This document shows positions 6,579 through 10,265 of a stretch of 10,265 nt of DNA, one piece after another. The first letter of the stretch is position 1. Each line of letters opens with the position of its first letter. A model generated the notes under the pieces. That model had not been told where the DNA came from and did no database searches. It saw only the letters and a program-made list of their open reading frames with translations. The DNA is taken from assembly GCA_014763515.1 (NCBI GenBank), contig JACXVH010000115.1, positions 1 to 10,265 of the forward strand, read 5' to 3'. Origin of the DNA: Flavobacteriaceae bacterium. GTDB lineage: Bacteria > Bacteroidota > Bacteroidia > Flavobacteriales > Flavobacteriaceae. A program made the position numbers and the translations under genes.

Positions 6579-8193
6579 ATGAATTCTATTAGAAACATTG
6601 CTATTATTGCACACGTTGACCACGGTAAAACTACTTTGGTTGATAAAATTATGTACCATTGCCAACTTTTTAGAGATAATGAAAGTACTGGTGAATTAAT
6701 TTTGGATAACAATGACCTTGAGCGTGAAAGAGGTATTACAATTGTTTCTAAAAACGTTTCAGTAAATTACAAAGGAACAAAAATCAACATTATTGATACT
6801 CCAGGCCACGCCGATTTTGGTGGGGAAGTAGAGCGTGTTTTAAACATGGCTGACGGAGTTTTATTATTAGTTGATGCTTTTGAAGGACCAATGCCACAAA
6901 CACGTTTCGTTTTACAAAAAGCAATTAGCTTAGGATTAAAACCTTGTGTTGTAATTAATAAAGTTGATAAAGAAAACTGTACTCCAGAAGAGGTACATGA
7001 AAAAGTTTTTGACTTAATGTTTGAATTAGGTGCAGAAGAGTGGCAGTTAGATTTTCCAACAGTTTATGGTTCGGCTAAAAATAACTGGATGAGCGATGAT
7101 TGGAAAAACCAAACTGAAAACATTGAGCCTTTATTAGATATGGTATTAGAGCATATTCCAGCTCCAAAAGTTTCTGAAGGAACTCCACAGTTATTAATTA
7201 CTTCATTAGATTACTCTTCGTTTACAGGTCGTATCGCAATTGGGCGTTTACAACGTGGTGAATTAAAAGAAAATCAACAAATTTCTTTAGTAAAACGCGA
7301 TGGTAAAGTAATTAAGTCAAGAGTTAAAGAATTACATACATTTGATGGTTTAGGACGTGTAAAAGTAGAATCGGTTAAAGCTGGAGATATTTGTGCTTTA
7401 GTAGGTTTAGATGGATTTGATATTGGAGATACTGTTGCTGATTTTGAAAATCCAGAAGCATTACAAACAATTGCTATCGATGAGCCAACAATGAGTATGT
7501 TATTTACTATTAACGATTCGCCTTTCTTTGGTAAAGAAGGTAAATTTGTTACTTCTCGTCATATACGGTGTTAAATGTGAGCCAGTTGAAGAATTAACTA
7601 TCGATTTACCAGAAAATGTTTCAGGTAGAGCAGTTGAATTTGTAACAGTTCGTAAAGGTGAAATGTTAAGTATGGAACCAAAAGGTGAACGTATGATTAT
7701 TAAATTCAATATTCCTTCACGAGGTATTATTGGTTTACGTAATCAGTTGTTAACGGCTACTGCTGGTGAAGCAATTATGACACACCGTTTTATTGAATAT
7801 CAACCATACAAAGGAGAAATTCCTGGACGTATTAATGGTTCGTTAATTTGTATGGAAAATGGTAAAGCAATTCCTTACTCTATCAACAAATTACAAGAAA
7901 GAGGTAAATTCTTTGTAGATCCAAATGAAGATGTTTACGAAGGTCAGGTAGTAGGAGAGAATTCTCGTGGTGATGATATGGTTGTAAATATTACAAAAAC
8001 TAAACAGTTAACAAACTTCCGTTCTGCTGGTGCTGATGATAAAACTAGAATTGTTCCTGCAATTAAGTTTACATTAGAAGAAGCATTAGAATACATTCAA
8101 AAAGATGAGTATGTAGAGGTTACGCCAAAATCTATTCGTCTACGTAAAATATATTTGAACGAAAATGATCGTAAACGTTTCAAAATAGACTAA
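6579..8193 (+). pseudogene. typA: TypA/BipA ribosome-associated GTPase, interrupted by a frameshifting deletion
   Basis: TypA (BipA) is a translational GTPase of the EF-G superfamily that binds the ribosome and assists 50S assembly and growth under stress. The N-terminal part (6579-7574) carries all G motifs: AHVDHGKTT (11-19), RGITI (51-55), DTPGH (73-77), NKVD (127-130) and GSA (164-166). Beta-barrel domain II follows, up to FVTSRHI (residue 329). There the reading frame passes into RC and a TAA stop. The C-terminal part resumes one frame over at GVKCEPVEELTID (about 7567) and is intact to 8193, including FNIPSRGIIGLRNQLLT and the C-terminal RNA-binding domain. Between HI and GVKC, about 60 family-typical residues are missing (the start of domain III, normally including GRGELHLS and MRREGYE). 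The deletion therefore has length 3n+2. Flanks show no other decay. A -7 element at 6551 and a terminator at 8212 frame the gene as a single unit. Confidence 0.92.
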
Positions 8194-8211
8194 TTAGAAG
8201 TTATTATAAAT

Positions 8212-8246
8212 AAAACCACAATGTAAAAGTTGTGGTTTTCTTTTTT
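8212..8246 (+). terminator. Intrinsic terminator after typA
   Basis: The stem is AAAACCACAA (8212-8221) with TTGTGGTTTT (8230-8239), with an 8-nt loop, followed by C and six T residues (8241-8246). It lies 18 nt past the typA stop and separates it from the downstream unknown gene. Confidence 0.88.
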
Positions 8247-8293
8247 AACGAAAAGTTTAAAATATAATAATTAACTTTATTAAAAATTTAAAA

Positions 8294-8731
8294 ATGGAAG
8301 TAAGATTGAAATTTGGAATTGATAAACTTTTGTTTGGTATGAAACAAGATAATGTTGAATCAATTTATGGCAAAGCTGATTTTCAGTTTTTTGATGAAGA
8401 TGAAAATGTAGTTTTAGTGTATAACAAATTTAAAGCAAAACTTACTTTTTATGCAGATGAAGATTTTAAATTAGGTTATATTACCACTTCAAATAGTGAA
8501 CTTACATTTTTTGGAGCAACTGTTTTAGGAAAATCTAAAAGTGAAGTTTTAGAGCTTTTTAAAGCTAATAAAATAGAAAAATGGGAAACTGAAATTGTAG
8601 AAGGTGAAGAAATGTTGTTTAATGAAGACAATTGGATTTTCTTATATTTTGATTATAACGAATTAATTAAAATTGAAATTGGTGCTGTTTTCAATAATCA
8701 AGATGAGTTTGATTGGAAGTTTAAATCATAA
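8294..8731 (+). CDS. Conserved-looking protein of unknown function (145 aa)
   Basis: I do not recognise a named family. The 145-residue product is acidic, rich in F, E, D and K, and has no signal peptide, membrane segment or cysteine cluster, so it is probably cytoplasmic. It seems to contain two related halves. LLFGMKQDNVESIYGKAD (about 13-30) and VLGKSKSEVLELFKANKI (about 77-94) share the pattern G-x-K-x-x-x-V-x-x-x-Y/F. Each is followed by predicted beta-strands (VVLVYNKFKAKLTFY; WIFLYFDYNELIKIEIG). This G-x-x-x-x-x-V layout resembles small two-repeat proteins loosely related to the BamE/SmpA-like fold, but that is only a resemblance. The ATG at 8294 follows an A-rich stretch, and coding bias agrees with neighbours. 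It lies between the typA terminator and a terminator shared with the convergent isomerase gene, so it is probably monocistronic. Confidence 0.8.
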   Translation: MEVRLKFGIDKLLFGMKQDNVESIYGKADFQFFDEDENVVLVYNKFKAKLTFYADEDFKLGYITTSNSELTFFGATVLGKSKSEVLELFKANKIEKWETEIVEGEEMLFNEDNWIFLYFDYNELIKIEIGAVFNNQDEFDWKFKS

Positions 8732-8757
8732 AAAAACCACGCTTAGCGTGGTTTTTT
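8731..8757. terminator. Bidirectional intrinsic terminator between convergent genes
   Basis: Perfect arms AAAAAACCACGCT (8731-8743) and AGCGTGGTTTTTT (8745-8757) surround a single T. A-tract and T-tract on opposite sides let it work on both strands. It overlaps the last base of the unknown gene's TAA (8729-8731) and lies 2 nt before the TGA of the minus-strand isomerase gene at 8760. Confidence 0.93.
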
Positions 8758-8759
8758 GT

Positions 8760-9839
8760 TCATTTTACTTCAAGTAATTCAACTTCAAAAATTAAATCTG
8801 CATTTGGTGGAATGACACCGCCAGCTCCTCTTTCTCCATAAGCTAAATTTGACGGAAGGTAGAATTTATATTTTGCACCTTCCTTCATCAATTGTACACC
8901 TTCTGTCCAACCTGGAATTACTTTGTTTAAAGGAAACTCAACAGGCTCTCCTCTTTGAACACTACTGTCAAATACTTTTCCATCTACAAACATTCCAATA
9001 TAATGAACTTTTACAATATTTGTATCTAAAGGTTGCTTACCTAAGCCTTCTTGTAAAACAATATATTTTAATCCGCTTGGAGTTGTTGTAGCAACTTCAA
9101 ATTCTTTTAAAGCTTTTGCTTTAGCTTCTTCTAAACGTTTTGCTTCTAAAGCTTCTTTTGCTTTACGTTCAGCTTCAATAGCTTCGGCTTGTTTCTTTTT
9201 AATTTCTTCGTTTTTAGCTGTAATAATTTTATCTTGGTTTGCCTGGTCGTCCATGTAAGTTTTAAAAACTTTTTCGGCATGAAATTTTTTAGCTAATTTA
9301 CCATTTCTAATAATCGTAACTTTTTCAATTACGTCATTTTGTTGAACTTGGTTTACCACATCTTGACCTGTTACTACATGTCCGAAAACAGTATGTTTTC
9401 CATCTAACCAAGGCGTGTCTTTATGTGTAATGAAGAATTGAGAACCATTTGTTCCTGCGCCAGCATTTGCCATTGAAAGAACACCCGCTTTATCATGTTT
9501 TAAATCAGAAATTTCATCTATAAATTTATAACCAGGTCCACCAGATCCATTTCCTGCAGGATCACCACCTTGTATCATAAAGTTTGGAATAACACGGTGA
9601 AACTTTAAGCCGTCGAAGAAAGGTTTTTTCTTTAAATTCTCTGAAACAAAATCATTTTTTCCTTCAGCTAAGCTTACAAAATTTGCTACTGTAATTGGAG
9701 TTTTTTCAAACTCAAGTTGTAATAAAATTTTACCTTTATTAGTAGTTATTTCAGCAAATAAACCATCTTGTTTTACAGCTTGTGCAAATGTAAAAATAGA
9801 AGCTAAAGAAAATAATACGATTAATTTTTTAATATTCAT
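8760..9839 (-). CDS. Secreted cyclophilin-FKBP fusion peptidyl-prolyl isomerase
   Basis: This protein catalyses cis-trans isomerisation of prolyl bonds and should act in the periplasm or envelope as a folding helper. A signal peptide (MNIKKLIVLFSLASIFTFAQA, 1-21) is followed by a cyclophilin domain (about 28-178). It has FHRVIPNFMIQGGDP, giving active-site R82, F87, M88 and Q90, plus GSQFFIT (132-138) and W144 LDGKHTVFG. Residues 203-248 form a charged Lys/Glu/Ala coiled-coil linker. A complete FKBP domain follows (about 251-359), with Y280, D291 (FDSS), W311 (VIPGWTEG) and Y334 (AYGERGAGG) at the positions of the FKBP pocket. Both domains look catalytically intact. It starts 3 nt after the stop of another FKBP gene (9843-10265), so the two are almost certainly cotranscribed and possibly translationally coupled. 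In Flavobacterium such isomerase genes are often found next to gldI, the gliding-motility FKBP lipoprotein, but gldI itself is not visible here. Confidence 0.93.
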   Translation of the reverse strand: MNIKKLIVLFSLASIFTFAQAVKQDGLFAEITTNKGKILLQLEFEKTPITVANFVSLAEGKNDFVSENLKKKPFFDGLKFHRVIPNFMIQGGDPAGNGSGGPGYKFIDEISDLKHDKAGVLSMANAGAGTNGSQFFITHKDTPWLDGKHTVFGHVVTGQDVVNQVQQNDVIEKVTIIRNGKLAKKFHAEKVFKTYMDDQANQDKIITAKNEEIKKKQAEAIEAERKAKEALEAKRLEEAKAKALKEFEVATTTPSGLKYIVLQEGLGKQPLDTNIVKVHYIGMFVDGKVFDSSVQRGEPVEFPLNKVIPGWTEGVQLMKEGAKYKFYLPSNLAYGERGAGGVIPPNADLIFEVELLEVK

Positions 9840-9842
9840 TTT

Positions 9843-10265
9843 TTATGGATTAGGAAGATTTTCTAATAATTCAATTTCAAAAACAATATCACTATTTGGT
9901 GGAATAACATTTCCAGCACCTTGAGTTCCGTAACCTAATTTTGAAGGAATGTAAACCAAAATTCTATCTCCAAAAGACATTTGTTCAATACCTTCTATAA
10001 AACCTGGAATTAAACCTTGTTTATCACCATAAGTAAATGGGAAAGGTTGGTAACCATTTTGAGCAGCTCTATTGGCATCAAATTTGCCATATTTTTCTGC
10101 AACACTTTCGAAACTAGTATCAAATAATTCGCCAGTACTTTGTAGAAAACCAGCATAATTAATAAAAACTTTAGTTCCATTTGCAGGTTTTTTACCTTCA
10201 CCTTTGTTTAAGAATTCATAAATAATTCCTGATGGAGTTCTTGTGCCGTTTGTTCTTAAAGCTTC
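9843..10265 (-). CDS. FKBP-type peptidyl-prolyl isomerase, 5' part cut by the window edge
   Basis: Only the last 140 codons are in the window; the gene continues beyond 10265 on its 5' side. The visible product has TPSGIIYEFLNKGEGKKP, then a complete FKBP domain: VFINYAGFL, LFDTSFE, LIPGFIEGIEQM, LGYGTQGAGNVIPPNSDIVF and IELLE, ending NLPNP. Two features differ from the FKBP domain of the gene just downstream. A 20-residue insertion rich in polar residues (about ESVAEKYGKFDANRAAQNGY) sits after the FDTSF strand. The pocket tryptophan usual in IPGWxEG is phenylalanine here (IPGFIEG). It is upstream of, and 3 nt from, the cyclophilin-FKBP gene. The missing N-terminus could hold a lipoprotein signal or another isomerase domain. 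It does not read like GldI, but the truncated view limits this. Confidence 0.88.
   Translation of the reverse strand, partial: EALRTNGTRTPSGIIYEFLNKGEGKKPANGTKVFINYAGFLQSTGELFDTSFESVAEKYGKFDANRAAQNGYQPFPFTYGDKQGLIPGFIEGIEQMSFGDRILVYIPSKLGYGTQGAGNVIPPNSDIVFEIELLENLPNP

Noticed and set aside
7555..7575. Programmed frameshift or translational bypass in typA
   Set aside because: There is no slippery site, and about 60 residues are absent from the DNA, so no recoding could restore the normal protein.
7500..7709. A minus-strand 69-codon open frame across the typA junction
   Set aside because: It is antisense to typA coding sequence and adds nothing recognisable.
7528..8193. The C-terminal typA segment as an independent gene starting at TTG 7528
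   Set aside because: The first codons are out-of-frame typA sequence and the rest is TypA domain III-to-end. It is a fragment created by the deletion.
8849..9091. A plus-strand 80-codon open frame inside the isomerase gene
   Set aside because: It is antisense to the intact FKBP domain; its leucine-rich composition is a shadow of the real frame.
10010..10201. A minus-strand 63-codon open frame at the right edge
   Set aside because: It overlaps the partial FKBP gene in the wrong frame, and the FKBP frame has clear motifs.

Overview
The window is AT-rich chromosomal DNA from a Bacteroidetes bacterium, almost certainly a Flavobacterium-like member of the Flavobacteriaceae. The evidence is the protein families, start sites preceded by A-rich sequence instead of Shine-Dalgarno motifs, and several promoters with the Bacteroidetes -7 element TAnnTTTG. 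No insertion sequence, phage, CRISPR, toxin-antitoxin or other mobile or defence module was found. This is a housekeeping region.

Layout. On the minus strand from 4374 down to the left edge lie a Tyr/Trp/Gly-rich lipoprotein gene and a FadL/OmpP1-type outer-membrane barrel gene 17 nt apart (probable operon, ending at a hairpin at 1867-1892). These are followed by rimO (ribosomal protein S12 methylthiotransferase) and a small YdcH-family gene with its own terminator. Reading right from a divergent promoter region at about 4389-4419 are proS, two near-identical tRNA-Glu(TTC) genes, rpsT (S20), typA (ribosome-associated GTPase) and a 145-residue protein of unknown function. At 8731-8757 a hairpin that can serve both strands separates these from a minus-strand pair of peptidyl-prolyl isomerase genes: a secreted cyclophilin-FKBP fusion and, upstream of it, an FKBP domain protein cut by the right edge.

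Most genes concern translation (rimO, proS, tRNA-Glu, rpsT, typA) or the cell envelope (lipoprotein, FadL-like barrel, secreted isomerases).

The most notable observation is that two conserved translation genes carry internal deletions. proS lacks about 50 residues in frame, right after the WGVSTR motif. typA lacks about 60 residues at the start of its third domain and is frameshifted there. Flanking sequence is intact in both, and the breakpoints are only about 2.3 kb apart. This points to a recent event, an assembly error or an edited sequence, not slow gene decay. The sizes come from remembered family lengths, not an alignment. I did not find an undescribed multi-gene system here.
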